This document shows, piece by piece, positions 16,419-25,441 of a DNA stretch of 64,000 nt (the first letter of the stretch is position 1; every line of letters begins with the position of its first letter). Where the stretch lies: assembly GCF_001613805.1 (NCBI RefSeq), contig NZ_LPVY01000022.1, positions 1 through 64,000 of the forward strand, in the 5' to 3' direction. The stretch is from Thalassospira lucentensis (GTDB lineage: Bacteria; Pseudomonadota; Alphaproteobacteria; Rhodospirillales; Thalassospiraceae). The notes under the pieces are model-generated. The model ran no database searches. It saw nothing but the letters and a program-made list of their open reading frames with translations, and was not told the DNA's origin. The translations under genes and the position numbers were made by a program.

Positions 16419-17385
16419 TGAACGTTATTACCCGTTGCTCGCCACTTTGGCGGTGCTGGCCCTGCTTTACGGTTACGGGATTGCCGAACATCGGGCGTTT
16501 TCCGATACCTATGTTCTGGGTGCGCTTCTGACCGATAATGCGTTTCTGATCATTACCGCGGTCGGCATGACATTTGTCATCCTGTCGGGCGGGATTGATC
16601 TTTCGGTCGGCTCGATGATTGCCTTTGTCGGCGTATTGATGGCCGAGCTTGTCACCGGGTTTGGTATGCATCCGTTGGTGGCGGTGGTGATTTCGATTGC
16701 GGTGGGGACGCTTTTCGGGGCCTTCATGGGGGTGATTATCGCCAAATTCGATATCCAGCCCTTTATCATCACCCTGGCGGGGATGTTTTTCCTGCGCGGG
16801 ATGTGTTTCCTGATCAACCTTGATTCCGTGCCGATTGATCATCCGTTTGTCGCCGATTTCAGCGGATTTAAAATCCCGCTGCCCGGTCGTGGCTGGATCA
16901 GTGCGGCGGCGTTGCTGATGCTGATTACGGTGATTGCCGGGGTGGTGATCGCGCATTACACCCGGTTCGGGCGCAATGTCTATGCCATTGGCGGGGACCG
17001 TCAATCGGCGGAATTGCTGGGCATTCCGGTGCAGGGCACGATCATCCGGGTTTATACTTTGTCGGGCTTTTTCAGTGCCTTGGCCGGGGTTGTTTTCGCG
17101 TTTTATACCGCATCGGCCTATCCGTTGGCAGCCGTCGGGGTGGAGCTTGACGCGATTGCGGCGGTGGTGATTGGCGGAACGCTTCTGACCGGGGGCATGG
17201 GCTTTGTGGTTGGGACCTTCTTTGGCGGGATCATCATGGGGGTGATCCAGACCCTGATCGCGTTTGACGGGTCGCTCAATAGCTGGTGGACCAAGATCAT
17301 GATCGGGGCGCTTTTGTTTGGCTTTATCGTGCTGCAACGCCTGATTACACGGTCATTTTCGGGGATGCGGGCCGGGGCGGGGTAA
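16408..17385 (+). CDS. yjfF: sugar ABC transporter permease (YjfF-like)
   Basis: The second permease, 325 residues, is related to the previous one but clearly distinct: VGMTFVILSGGIDLSVGSM, GVIIAKFDIQPFIITLAGMF, IGGDRQSAELLGIPVQGT and VVIGGTLLTGGMGFVVGTFF. The order of the gene set (receptor, double ATPase, two permeases) matches E. coli ytfQRT-yjfF. It is the last gene on this strand; a 425-base gap with repeats and a terminator follows before the convergent regulator gene. Confidence 0.9.
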   Translation: MKINERYYPLLATLAVLALLYGYGIAEHRAFSDTYVLGALLTDNAFLIITAVGMTFVILSGGIDLSVGSMIAFVGVLMAELVTGFGMHPLVAVVISIAVGTLFGAFMGVIIAKFDIQPFIITLAGMFFLRGMCFLINLDSVPIDHPFVADFSGFKIPLPGRGWISAAALLMLITVIAGVVIAHYTRFGRNVYAIGGDRQSAELLGIPVQGTIIRVYTLSGFFSALAGVVFAFYTASAYPLAAVGVELDAIAAVVIGGTLLTGGMGFVVGTFFGGIIMGVIQTLIAFDGSLNSWWTKIMIGALLFGFIVLQRLITRSFSGMRAGAG

Positions 17386-17626
17386 GCTATCGGGGGCTGA
17401 AACCGGTCATATCATCCGGTCATATCATGGCGTTAAATTCGGGCCGGGGCGGCAGGGCTGCTTCGGCCCGAAGTGTTTTCAGGGGCGTTCATTCCGGCGG
17501 TCAGAACGCGGCTTTGCGATCCGGTTTTTTTATGAAGTTATTTTTCATAATCGATCCGATTTTTCATTTTTGGTGAATAATGGAGCGGGAAGCGGCGTGG
17601 CGAAGATCGTGACCATGCATTTCGGG

Positions 17627-17714
17627 CACGAAAAACCGGCTTTTATTTGTGTGAGGAATACGGGTTTTGGCCGTTATGAGACGAAAAACGGCTTTTTATT
17701 TGTATGAGGAATAC
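17627..17714 (+). repeat. imperfect direct repeat with 53-base period
   Basis: A roughly 35-base unit at 17627-17661 (ACGAAAAACCGGCTTTTATT then TGTGTGAGGAATAC) recurs at 17680-17714 with one C lost, one T gained and a G-to-A change. It lies in the otherwise gene-free stretch 17386-17810 between yjfF and the GntR gene. Its role is unknown; a duplicated regulator site or an old insertion scar is possible. Confidence 0.6.
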
Positions 17715-17718
17715 AAAA

Positions 17719-17747
17719 GGGGCCGTCCTGATGACAGCCCCGTTTTT
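17719..17747 (+). terminator. rho-independent terminator after the sugar importer
   Basis: GGGGC-c-GTC pairs with GAC-a-GCCCC around CTGAT and is followed by GTTTTTG. It lies between the convergent yjfF and GntR genes, 330 bases past the yjfF stop. Confidence 0.75.
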
Positions 17748-17810
17748 GTCTTTTGCTGCTGTATGGGTGCGATGACATCGCCGGGTCCGTCAGGCGACAT
17801 CAAAGCAGTA

Positions 17811-18560
17811 TCAGAGACCGATCACATCCCAGTCATGTTCGCTTTTCATGCCGAGCTGCTGGCGGAGTTGCAGCATGGTGCGGCTGAGAAGGTTGCGCAT
17901 GGCTTCGCGGGCGTCGCCGGGTTCGCGGTGCGCGATGGCGCGATACACCGCGAAATGGTCAGGCAGGGATTTGACATGCGCCTTTGGCCCGCCCGACGAC
18001 AGGCGGAACGAGCCGATCAGCGCGGTTTCAATCAGCATGCCGAACGATTTCATGAAATCATTGCCCGACGCATCCAAAATCGCCTGATGGAAAACAAGGT
18101 CGGTGATATAGACGGCCTCGGTGCCGAGTTCGGCATTTTCCATGCCGGTATAGGCGGCCTCGATCGTGGCGAGCTGTTCCTCGGTCGCGCGTTCGGCGGC
18201 CATGGCGGCGGTGTTGGGCTCGATGATCATGCGGGTTTCAAACAGGCCATAGAGAAACGCCGGATCGGGATCGGGGAAATGCCAGGACAGAACATCAGGG
18301 TCCAGAAGGTTCCAGCTTGTGCGCGGTTTGACGCGCGTGCCGGTTTTCGGACGGCTTTCGATCAGCCCCTTGGCCGAGAGGATCTTGATCGCCTCGCGCA
18401 GGGCCGTGCGCGAGACATCAAGCGATTCACTCAAGGCCGCCTCGGTCGGGAGGACATCGCCCGGTGCCAGTTTGCCCGAAACGATCCGTGATCCCAGATC
18501 ATGGGCAACGATGCTGTGCAGGCTGCGTTTGGCATAGGTTCGTGACATGGACGATGGCAT
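17811..18560 (-). CDS. GntR-family regulator, FCD subfamily, of the sugar locus
   Basis: The 249-residue regulator has a GntR winged helix (residues about 14-80: LPTEAALSESLDVSRTALRE) and an FCD effector domain with SRPKTGTRVKPR at the junction and the conserved DLVFHQAILDASGN metal/effector region. This FadR-like subgroup includes regulators of galactonate and arabinose/galactose uptake (DgoR, GguR). The gene lies between the importer and the dehydrogenase genes and is divergent from the latter. Start 18560 has GGAGG seven bases upstream. A perfect palindrome at 18634 suggests autoregulation. Confidence 0.87.
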   Translation of the reverse strand: MPSSMSRTYAKRSLHSIVAHDLGSRIVSGKLAPGDVLPTEAALSESLDVSRTALREAIKILSAKGLIESRPKTGTRVKPRTSWNLLDPDVLSWHFPDPDPAFLYGLFETRMIIEPNTAAMAAERATEEQLATIEAAYTGMENAELGTEAVYITDLVFHQAILDASGNDFMKSFGMLIETALIGSFRLSSGGPKAHVKSLPDHFAVYRAIAHREPGDAREAMRNLLSRTMLQLRQQLGMKSEHDWDVIGL

Positions 18561-18633
18561 TCAAATTCCTCCGGTGCGGTCTTTTGATATCTGTGGAAAG
18601 CGGTGGCTGGGTCGGTGACCGCACTCTGACATT

Positions 18634-18650
18634 ATTCATATAATATGAAT
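18634..18650. promoter_or_regulatory. 17-base palindrome upstream of the GntR gene
   Basis: ATTCATAT-a-ATATGAAT is a perfect palindrome 74 bases before the GntR start codon and fits an autoregulatory operator. The 639-base divergent region 18561-19199 otherwise holds AT-rich promoter sequence and no convincing gene. Confidence 0.6.
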
Positions 18651-18837
18651 TTATTTTAAGGGCAACTTCCGTGCGCCCGATAATGCCTTGTGCTGCAACG
18701 CATATATTTATTTCGGTGGCTGTGCGCCGTGTGCGATTGCACCCTATCGGAGGTGTCATTTTTATAGACCACTTATCACCAAATAAGAAGCAGTGAGTTT
18801 GGCATCGTCCCGGACCCGGATGTTGCCGGTTTGCGGC

Positions 18838-18865
18838 TTGACAGCAAGCCACATCCTGATAATTA
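18838..18865 (+). promoter_or_regulatory. candidate sigma-70 promoter for the dehydrogenase operon
   Basis: TTGACA is followed after 16 bases by TAATTA. It points toward the aldose dehydrogenase gene, leaving a leader of roughly 330 bases in which no further gene or riboswitch was recognised. Confidence 0.4.
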
Positions 18866-19199
18866 ATGTTATTGTATGAAGAATAAAAGAACAAGACTGT
18901 CAGGAGGAAGCACCCCATCGCACGGCAACGGGTATTGTAAACGGAGATCATAATCCGGCCCGAAAGATGCGCGATGGTGGATTTTCGCAAAATTTGCGGG
19001 CAGGCGGGCGAGATGTTTTGCAGTTACCCGATCACCTGACGTGATGTGATGTGATGCGATGCGATGCCCCTTACGTACCCCTTATCGGGTGCATCCTGCC
19101 AGTTTGAACCCTGATCCCCGATCATGGCGTGCCGGAGGGAACCGGTACCCGGATCAGGGATCGGCACACCAAGACCAGATGACGGGAGAGCCGACGATC

Positions 19200-19973
19200 A
19201 TGTCCGATCGCATGCCAACGAACTATACCAGCCTTGCCGATAAATCGGTTTTCATTACCGGCGGTGCCACGGGCATTGGCGAGGCGCTTGTAACCGCCTT
19301 TGTCGAGCAGGGCGCGAAAGTCGCCTTTGTCGACATTGCCGAGGAAGCAGGCCATGCGCTTGTTGAAAAGCTGGGCAAGGATGCCAAGAACAAGCCGCTT
19401 TTCATCACATGCGACATTACCGATATCAAGGCGCTTCAGGATGCGGTAGCAACGGCTGCCAAGGCCAATGGCCCGATCACGGCGTTGCTTAACAATGCCG
19501 CCAACGATACCCGCCATAAATGGCAGGACGTGACGCCGGAATACTGGGATGAGCGCCAGGCGATCAATATCCGCCCGTCGTTTTTTGCCATTCAGGCGGT
19601 CGCCCCGATGATGCAGAAGGCCGGTGGTGGTGCGATTGTCAATTTCGGGTCGGTAAGCTGGATGATGGGGCAGGGCGGCATGCCGGGCTATACCACGGCA
19701 AAGGCCGCAACCCATGGCCTGACGCGCGGCATGGCACGCGACCTTGGCAAGGATGGCATCCGGGTCAATACGCTGGTGCCCGGCTGGGTCATGACGCAGC
19801 GCCAGCTTGACCTTTGGGTCGACGAAGCCGCCGAGCGCGAGATTGACGAGCGCCAGTGCCTTAAAAACAGGGTGATGCCGAGCGATATCGCGCGCATGGC
19901 GCTTTTCCTGACCTCGGACGAAAGCCGCATGGTCACGGCACAGAACTTTATCGTTGATGGCGGCTGGGTCTGA
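19200..19973 (+). CDS. SDR-family aldose 1-dehydrogenase (galactose/xylose/arabinose type)
   Basis: A 257-residue NAD(P)-dependent SDR: TGGATGIGEAL nucleotide-binding motif, NNAAND in place of NNAG, catalytic Ser in VNFGSVSWMMG, and YTTAK. The NNA.ND.RHK, YWDERQAINIR and QCLKNR blocks closely resemble Caulobacter D-xylose dehydrogenase XylB and related sugar 1-dehydrogenases that make the aldonolactone. With the mutarotase and sugar importer nearby, oxidation of galactose or arabinose is the best guess. ATG 19200 begins the conserved protein; longer in-frame starts from 19059 add only random sequence. Confidence 0.82.
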   Translation: MSDRMPTNYTSLADKSVFITGGATGIGEALVTAFVEQGAKVAFVDIAEEAGHALVEKLGKDAKNKPLFITCDITDIKALQDAVATAAKANGPITALLNNAANDTRHKWQDVTPEYWDERQAINIRPSFFAIQAVAPMMQKAGGGAIVNFGSVSWMMGQGGMPGYTTAKAATHGLTRGMARDLGKDGIRVNTLVPGWVMTQRQLDLWVDEAAEREIDERQCLKNRVMPSDIARMALFLTSDESRMVTAQNFIVDGGWV

Positions 19974-20039
19974 TCGCGGTCTGATCGGCCGGAAAATACC
20001 CCCGATTTTACGAACAGAGACATTATCAGGACAGATTTC

Positions 20040-21029
20040 ATGAGACTGGTTCAATACAAGGATACCGCCGGCGCGCAGCATGTGGCCGTGGTCGAGGATG
20101 CCAAAACCCTGATCCCGCTTAAGGCGGTTGCCTCCACGCGCGAGCTTGCCAGCATCGCGATTTCGCAAGGGGTCACGATGATCGAGGCGGCAAAGGCCCG
20201 CCTGGGCGACACCAACGTTGATTATGACGAGGTCGCCAAATCCGGCCGGTTGCTCCCGCCGATCACCCATGCCGATCCGGCGCATTTCCTTGTCACCGGA
20301 ACGGGTTTGACCCACCTTGGCTCTGCGTCGGCCCGGGCCAACATGCACAAGGCCGATAACAAGGCGGCGGATGAAACAGATTCCATGAAGATGTTTCGCA
20401 TGGGGGTCGAGGGCGGCAAGCCGAAAGCGGGCGAACAGGGCGTGCAGCCGGAATGGTTTTACAAGGGTGATGGCTCGGTCGTGGCCAATCCGGGTGCGGA
20501 TATCCCAAGCCCGTCCTTTGCCCTTGATGGCAGCGAAGAGCCCGAAATTGCCGCGATTTACGTGATTGACCCCGAAGGCAATCCGGTGCGCATCGGCTTT
20601 GCGATTGGCAACGAGTTTTCCGACCATGTGATGGAACGCCAGAATTACCTTTATCTGGCGCATTCGAAACTGCGTGCCTGCGCGATGGGGCCGGAACTGC
20701 TTCTGGGTGATCTGCCAAGCCATGTTGAAGGCACGTCGCGGCTTTATCGCGATGGCAAGGTCATCTGGGAAAAACCGTTTCTGAGTGGCGAGGACAATAT
20801 GTCTCACTCTCTCGCCAATCTTGAATATCATCACTTCAAATATGATCTGTTCTGCCGCCCGGGCGATGTGCATGCGCATTTCTTTGGCACGGCGACGCTT
20901 TCCTTTGCCGATGGCATCAAAACGCAGGATGGCGACGAATTCGAGATCGAGGCCGCCCCGTTTGGCCGCGCGCTTCGCAACCGGCTTAAAACACAGGCGG
21001 AACGCAAGGTGACGATCAGGTCGATCTGA
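20040..21029 (+). CDS. AraD1/GguC-type fumarylacetoacetate-hydrolase-fold protein
   Basis: A 329-residue member of the AraD1 family, also called GguC, of the FAH superfamily. Visible blocks are HFLVTGTGLTHLGSA, PEWFYKGDGSVV, EEPEIAAIYVID (metal-binding Glu), IGNEFSDHVMER and RPGDVHAHFFGTATLSFA. Characterised AraD1 proteins act as dehydratases or related enzymes on 2-keto-3-deoxy sugar acids in non-phosphorylated sugar pathways. It lies 66 bases after the aldose dehydrogenase, presumably co-transcribed, and fits the lower part of that pathway; the exact substrate is inferred. Confidence 0.82.
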   Translation: MRLVQYKDTAGAQHVAVVEDAKTLIPLKAVASTRELASIAISQGVTMIEAAKARLGDTNVDYDEVAKSGRLLPPITHADPAHFLVTGTGLTHLGSASARANMHKADNKAADETDSMKMFRMGVEGGKPKAGEQGVQPEWFYKGDGSVVANPGADIPSPSFALDGSEEPEIAAIYVIDPEGNPVRIGFAIGNEFSDHVMERQNYLYLAHSKLRACAMGPELLLGDLPSHVEGTSRLYRDGKVIWEKPFLSGEDNMSHSLANLEYHHFKYDLFCRPGDVHAHFFGTATLSFADGIKTQDGDEFEIEAAPFGRALRNRLKTQAERKVTIRSI

Positions 21030-21118
21030 TTGATCGGATCGATCTGATGCCCAAGGGATATCAGGGTTTTACCAAGGGGCCACGATAAAAGCCCCGTCTC
21101 CCTCCAGAGCACTTCGTG

Positions 21119-21148
21119 CCCCGGCTCAAGTTATTGGGCCGGGGTTTT
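21119..21148 (+). terminator. rho-independent terminator of the sugar-oxidation operon
   Basis: CCCCGGC pairs with GCCGGGG, followed by TTTTG then TTTTTG. A second small hairpin (GGGGC/GCCCC, 21076-21095) precedes it. It also marks the border to the AT-rich SIR2 gene, which is read toward it. Confidence 0.8.
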
Positions 21149-21167
21149 GTTTTTGGGCGAGTGATCA

Positions 21168-24100
21168 TCACCTTACCGGACAAATTTCGTCAAGCCGCTT
21201 CCAAGTTGGATCTACCCTTAAATGAGCGGATGCCTGGGCGATCTCATCTAAGGCTTCACGAAGATTGTATGGGGCTGTCGACATTGAGGTTGGATAAATT
21301 CGGTCAAAAATGCGTAAGACCACGTCAGGCCATTGAGACGCGATTGAGGGAGATTCAGAGATAATGCTGTGAGTGAACATATCTCCTCTCTCTGCTGGAA
21401 CAAGAAAAGGTATGATTGTTTCTGCAATGTCTGGGAAGTGATTGCCAGACTTTGAGACTAACATAAGCAGCTGACTAGAAGTCTTTCGGGACTGATACTC
21501 TCGTTCCAAAGGCCAATATCTCTTAAAGAAGACCTTTCCGAATGTTGGCCAGCAATCGTGATCCTCAACAATTCGCCATAGCTGCCAAAGAGCATGAGCT
21601 CGAGATTCATCGTCGAAATTCCTGATGGCCGTTCGTATCTCATAATCTTGAAGGTACTTTTTTCTATGTCCGTAAAAATAAGCATAAGCAACAACAATAC
21701 ATGCAAGACTTCTCCTGAAATCTCCCTCATCTTCCCATTCTACCTGGGACCAAAGAACCTTTATCATTTCTGATTTTATTGACCAAAATGCATCGCCAAC
21801 AGTTAATTTTCTTTGGTTTACCAACCCTCGCCAAGCGGCTTCCGCGTTTTCATGTTCGACTGCAAATACTGGGACAAGGTGTTCCTTCGCCCAATCCGGG
21901 AACCAATGAAACAGATAATTGTACCTAAGGGCGATCATGGCTGCGGCATTTGCCGATCCATCACCAATTGCGTTCAGGCTAAGAGCCAGTCGGTTAAGTA
22001 TGGCCGTGAAATCGTTGGTTGCGTGATTGAGTGACCAGCTTTCAATAGTTTGGAAAATCGCTTCCACCAGATGACCGATTGGTGAGTTTAAGGCGTGGTT
22101 TATGGTTTTACGGGAGGTTCGAACGATACGTCCTGCACGTCTGGTCTCTCCGATAGCGCTTTTTGTCGCCTGTAGGCCATAGCTGTTCAATTGGAAGAAT
22201 ACGTGGTCCCAAATCTCCCAAAAGATTTTTTGTTCGTTTTTCAGTGTTTTAGGGAGTTGCCTTTGGATCCAACTTGTTAAGGTATACCTACATTCATAAA
22301 CGACCTCTTCCGGGAGGGTAGGGATTGTTTTTGCAATAAATTTTATGTCTTCGGTTGATGCGGCTTCAGGGAAATGGGAAAATAGCTGTTGCCAGAAATG
22401 CTTTCTATGTTCGCCTTTTTCTAGCTCAGAAAGTAGTTCTGTTGTTATCTTTATAGGATCTGCTTTAATTAACCCGATGAATGGCTTGTTCTCCTTTAAA
22501 AAAACGGAGTGGTCGCTTTCACGGCGCAAAATTTCCTCGAAAAGTTCAGTCCCTCCAAGTTTTTCCAGACCGTCGGCTGAGGTGTCAGTCGAAACGAAGC
22601 CGCCTTTAACTCCTCCGCTGGAAAACTCATCTTCAAGATATTCATCTTTCCAATGTTCAGATGCTTTGATTTGATTCAGTCGGGTTTTTCCAGAGCTCGT
22701 TAACCCTGCAGACGTTTCGTCGATTTTGGAGAAAATTCGTCCGAGCCAATATATCTTACGCTCTTCGAAACTCTTTTGATCTTCCCATTCATATTTATCT
22801 GTAAATGCCCATATCCGGTTTTCAATTTTCAAACGATCTTTCTCGCAAAAACCTGAAAGGCGAATGTTTAGCATTTCCAGTAATTCTGGGGTTGTGTAGC
22901 TGTCCCAAAATACTTCATTTGATATGGTATCAAGCTGTTCAGCAACTTTAGATGTCGGGATGATGTTATCGAACCGCCAGACAAAAAGTTTCAATCTGTC
23001 AAAGACATTTGGTTCAGAAGCTGGCCATTTATTTACGATTTTTGATAGTTCTTGAGCATCAATATGCACTAGTCGTTCAATTAGATCAGCTGCTAGCAAA
23101 ATTAACTTGCCGAAAGTGTCGATGTGTGAGGAAAAGCCGTTTTTATTTGATGTAAGCGGTGGAAAGTCAAAGTGGCGGAATTCGACTGCTGAATATTCGA
23201 TCATTTTTAATAAATCGACAGCCTTCTTCAAGGATTTTGTTAGAGCCTCAAGAGTTTGTGATATCCAAGAATCTGGAACAGACAGTTCCATGTATGTCAG
23301 GTGGGGAAAATGAACTTCGAAAGCAGGTATGATACTTTCGATCTCATTGAAGCTATTTATAGGAACATCTGGAGTTCGGTAGGTTTTAGGTAATAATTCA
23401 GGCCGTGTTATTTCACTAAGCTGATCAATTATCGAAATGTTCCATCCTTTGGTATCAATTTTGTTCTTTAATTTAAACCATTCATAGTCGCTGTTAGTCG
23501 ATTTATTTTTGTGAAAATAAAAAAACAACGGCCAGAATTTCTCAAGCTTAGTGAGGGGGCTGTCCGGCGCTTCAAAGCTTTTAGAGGCGATGCAATTCAG
23601 AATTATAGGATGAAGGGTCGTTTGCTTTAGTAACCACCAAATCGTTTCAGGTTGATCGATTACTTTGGTTATCCAGTGGCACAGCGCAGTTGTCCGGGAA
23701 TTAACGCGCCAAAGTTCAGAATAGTTGAGATTAGATAAACGTTCGGAAAGTTTTGACGTTTCGTGAGTTGGTAGGATGCTCACATAGTCATCGCCGATAA
23801 GAAAGTTATTCTGATCGCTGCTACGCTCCAGTTCAGCTCGTGAAGGGTCGCGATCAGTGCCGTAATCATCAAGTAAGTCTATTGTGGCTTCAGTTTCGGG
23901 AAAGTAGCTTTTGGGCTTAAAGAATCTTACGTTTCTGTCAAAAACACAAATCCATTCCGCATGTGGTAGTGGATTAAATGCAGCAAACTTTTCGGCACCT
24001 TTTTGATCTGAAATGAAAGAAGCGACTTGTCCACGTTGGAATGGTAGCAAGCTGCGAGGAGAACTCTGAGCTATATTGTGAATATAGTTTTCCCAGTAGT

Positions 24101-24941
24101 CCGGTGTCGCAGCAAGTTTTGACCATTCTTCAATGGTTTTCCAAAGGTCGCTGTGATCAGGATAAGGGATCGCATTGACACCCAGAGAGGACCATTTCCG
24201 TTTTACCTCACCCTCTGAACCGCAGTCGAAGGCGTACACATTTGTATGAATGTTTTCTGTTTCAGAATTCAAGCCTTCGAGAAGATATCTGACCAGTGTG
24301 TCATCGCCTGAATAGCCAATCAGGATAATGGTTCTTGTTCGAAGAATATTGGACAGAAAACGTGCCGCCCAACCATGTGACAAATAAGCCTTTCCGAAAT
24401 CCTGAGAGCTAATAACGAGATTATATTTTGTGGGATTTTTGCGATTTGGTTTCTGCCAGCGGCCATGAAGATAAATAATGCCAGAAGCGTCTCTATCCAT
24501 TTGTAAGTCTGGCAGAAATGGTGCGGTATAGTGTTTTAGGCCTTCTTGGGCGCGTTCAAATAATCGGTCAAAATTCGTTGTGACCACTAGCGGTTCGCCG
24601 AGCGGTGTTTTCGATAGTTTTAGAAGATTTCGGTGGTTTTCTAATTTTGGGCTGCGAGGTACTTTTAATGAGTTTAAAATATGATAATCCACTTGGTCGC
24701 TGGGATAGTGTTGCCGCAGCCAAGAAAATACTCTGTCATATTCACCCCGTTCGATCATGTTCTTTACAATATCATGATCGGTTGCGTGGAGCTTTTGCGC
24801 CACGTTTTCAGTGAGGCATTTAAATCCGGGGAGTTCCGCCGGAACAGATATGCCTGCGCCGCAGAAAAAGATTACCTGTCCATTCCGTTGCGCGGCAATT
24901 AATTCGTGCGGGATGTCCGGCCCGTTTTCAGTGAAGCGCAT
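21168..24941 (-). CDS. large SIR2-domain protein, probable defence-associated sirtuin
   Basis: A 1,257-residue protein. The N-terminal SIR2 domain (about residues 12-265) shows FFCGAGISVP at 26-35, TTNFD at 121-125 (catalytic Asn), YLHG at 157-160 (catalytic His) and LIGYSGDD at 207-214, all intact. The remaining 950 residues are helical, without recognisable catalytic motifs; this layout matches SIR2-DUF4020 proteins and DSR1-like sirtuins, which deplete NAD+ on phage infection. Translation most likely starts at ATG 24941 (GAGG six bases upstream) and not at the TTG at 24962. Codons are far more AT-rich than in flanking genes, indicating transfer. It stands alone on its strand with no mobile-element genes. 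Confidence 0.85.
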   Translation of the reverse strand: MRFTENGPDIPHELIAAQRNGQVIFFCGAGISVPAELPGFKCLTENVAQKLHATDHDIVKNMIERGEYDRVFSWLRQHYPSDQVDYHILNSLKVPRSPKLENHRNLLKLSKTPLGEPLVVTTNFDRLFERAQEGLKHYTAPFLPDLQMDRDASGIIYLHGRWQKPNRKNPTKYNLVISSQDFGKAYLSHGWAARFLSNILRTRTIILIGYSGDDTLVRYLLEGLNSETENIHTNVYAFDCGSEGEVKRKWSSLGVNAIPYPDHSDLWKTIEEWSKLAATPDYWENYIHNIAQSSPRSLLPFQRGQVASFISDQKGAEKFAAFNPLPHAEWICVFDRNVRFFKPKSYFPETEATIDLLDDYGTDRDPSRAELERSSDQNNFLIGDDYVSILPTHETSKLSERLSNLNYSELWRVNSRTTALCHWITKVIDQPETIWWLLKQTTLHPIILNCIASKSFEAPDSPLTKLEKFWPLFFYFHKNKSTNSDYEWFKLKNKIDTKGWNISIIDQLSEITRPELLPKTYRTPDVPINSFNEIESIIPAFEVHFPHLTYMELSVPDSWISQTLEALTKSLKKAVDLLKMIEYSAVEFRHFDFPPLTSNKNGFSSHIDTFGKLILLAADLIERLVHIDAQELSKIVNKWPASEPNVFDRLKLFVWRFDNIIPTSKVAEQLDTISNEVFWDSYTTPELLEMLNIRLSGFCEKDRLKIENRIWAFTDKYEWEDQKSFEERKIYWLGRIFSKIDETSAGLTSSGKTRLNQIKASEHWKDEYLEDEFSSGGVKGGFVSTDTSADGLEKLGGTELFEEILRRESDHSVFLKENKPFIGLIKADPIKITTELLSELEKGEHRKHFWQQLFSHFPEAASTEDIKFIAKTIPTLPEEVVYECRYTLTSWIQRQLPKTLKNEQKIFWEIWDHVFFQLNSYGLQATKSAIGETRRAGRIVRTSRKTINHALNSPIGHLVEAIFQTIESWSLNHATNDFTAILNRLALSLNAIGDGSANAAAMIALRYNYLFHWFPDWAKEHLVPVFAVEHENAEAAWRGLVNQRKLTVGDAFWSIKSEMIKVLWSQVEWEDEGDFRRSLACIVVAYAYFYGHRKKYLQDYEIRTAIRNFDDESRAHALWQLWRIVEDHDCWPTFGKVFFKRYWPLEREYQSRKTSSQLLMLVSKSGNHFPDIAETIIPFLVPAERGDMFTHSIISESPSIASQWPDVVLRIFDRIYPTSMSTAPYNLREALDEIAQASAHLRVDPTWKRLDEICPVR

Positions 24942-25121
24942 CAGATACCTCAAATAATTCAACCGGAGCCTGCGAGATTAGGCTTCGTCAATGGTGGTTC
25001 TTGAACGATACGGTAAACCGAATAATTGCCAGTGGACAGGTCTTTAGCGACTTAGTCGTCAACACGCGATCGGTTGGTTGGCACTTGATCGGATCGCCTT
25101 TTACGAGAGTGCGCTTTGCGA

Positions 25122-25151
25122 GATGGATTCCCGCTTTCGCGGGAATGACGG
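25122..25151 (+). repeat. REP-like palindromic element (copy 1)
   Basis: A 30-base element from GATGGATTCCCGC to GGGAATGACGG with an 8-base perfect stem (ATTCCCGC/GCGGGAAT) and TTTC loop. It resembles repetitive extragenic palindromes seen in many proteobacteria. It lies in the 500-base gene-free stretch 24942-25441; the rest of that stretch (about 25150-25330) is low-complexity G/T-rich sequence (repeated GGCTTGG and similar). Confidence 0.75.
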
Positions 25152-25441
25152 GGTGGGGTGGCTTGGGTTGGTTCGGCATGGCTTGGCTTGGCATGGTGTC
25201 GGGATGGTTTGGCGGTTCTGGGTGACTTGCGGGGCGGTTGGGTGCAAGCTGTGTGTTCGGCCTTGGGCTTTGCTTTGGGCTCCGTTCTGTGTTCCGCTTT
25301 TGGCGACACAGCGTGGCGGTTCGGGGGACTAGCCGGATGGCCGTGCGCGCGCCAGTCTGCATCATCGCCATCGGGCCGTCGCACCGGCAGGGCCGATAAA
25401 ATCGCCATACCCGTCCAAAGACCCGCAAAAGGATGACGCCC

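Noticed and set aside
18499..18990. Reverse-strand frame in the GntR/dehydrogenase gap
   Set aside because: It runs through the GntR start, its promoter palindrome and AT-rich promoter DNA; no homology or start signal.
25150..25330. Low-complexity G/T-rich stretch as a gene on either strand
   Set aside because: Several frames are open because of biased composition (GGCTTGG-like repeats), but the residues are repetitive Trp/Gly/Leu or Pro/Ala/Lys without a ribosome site.
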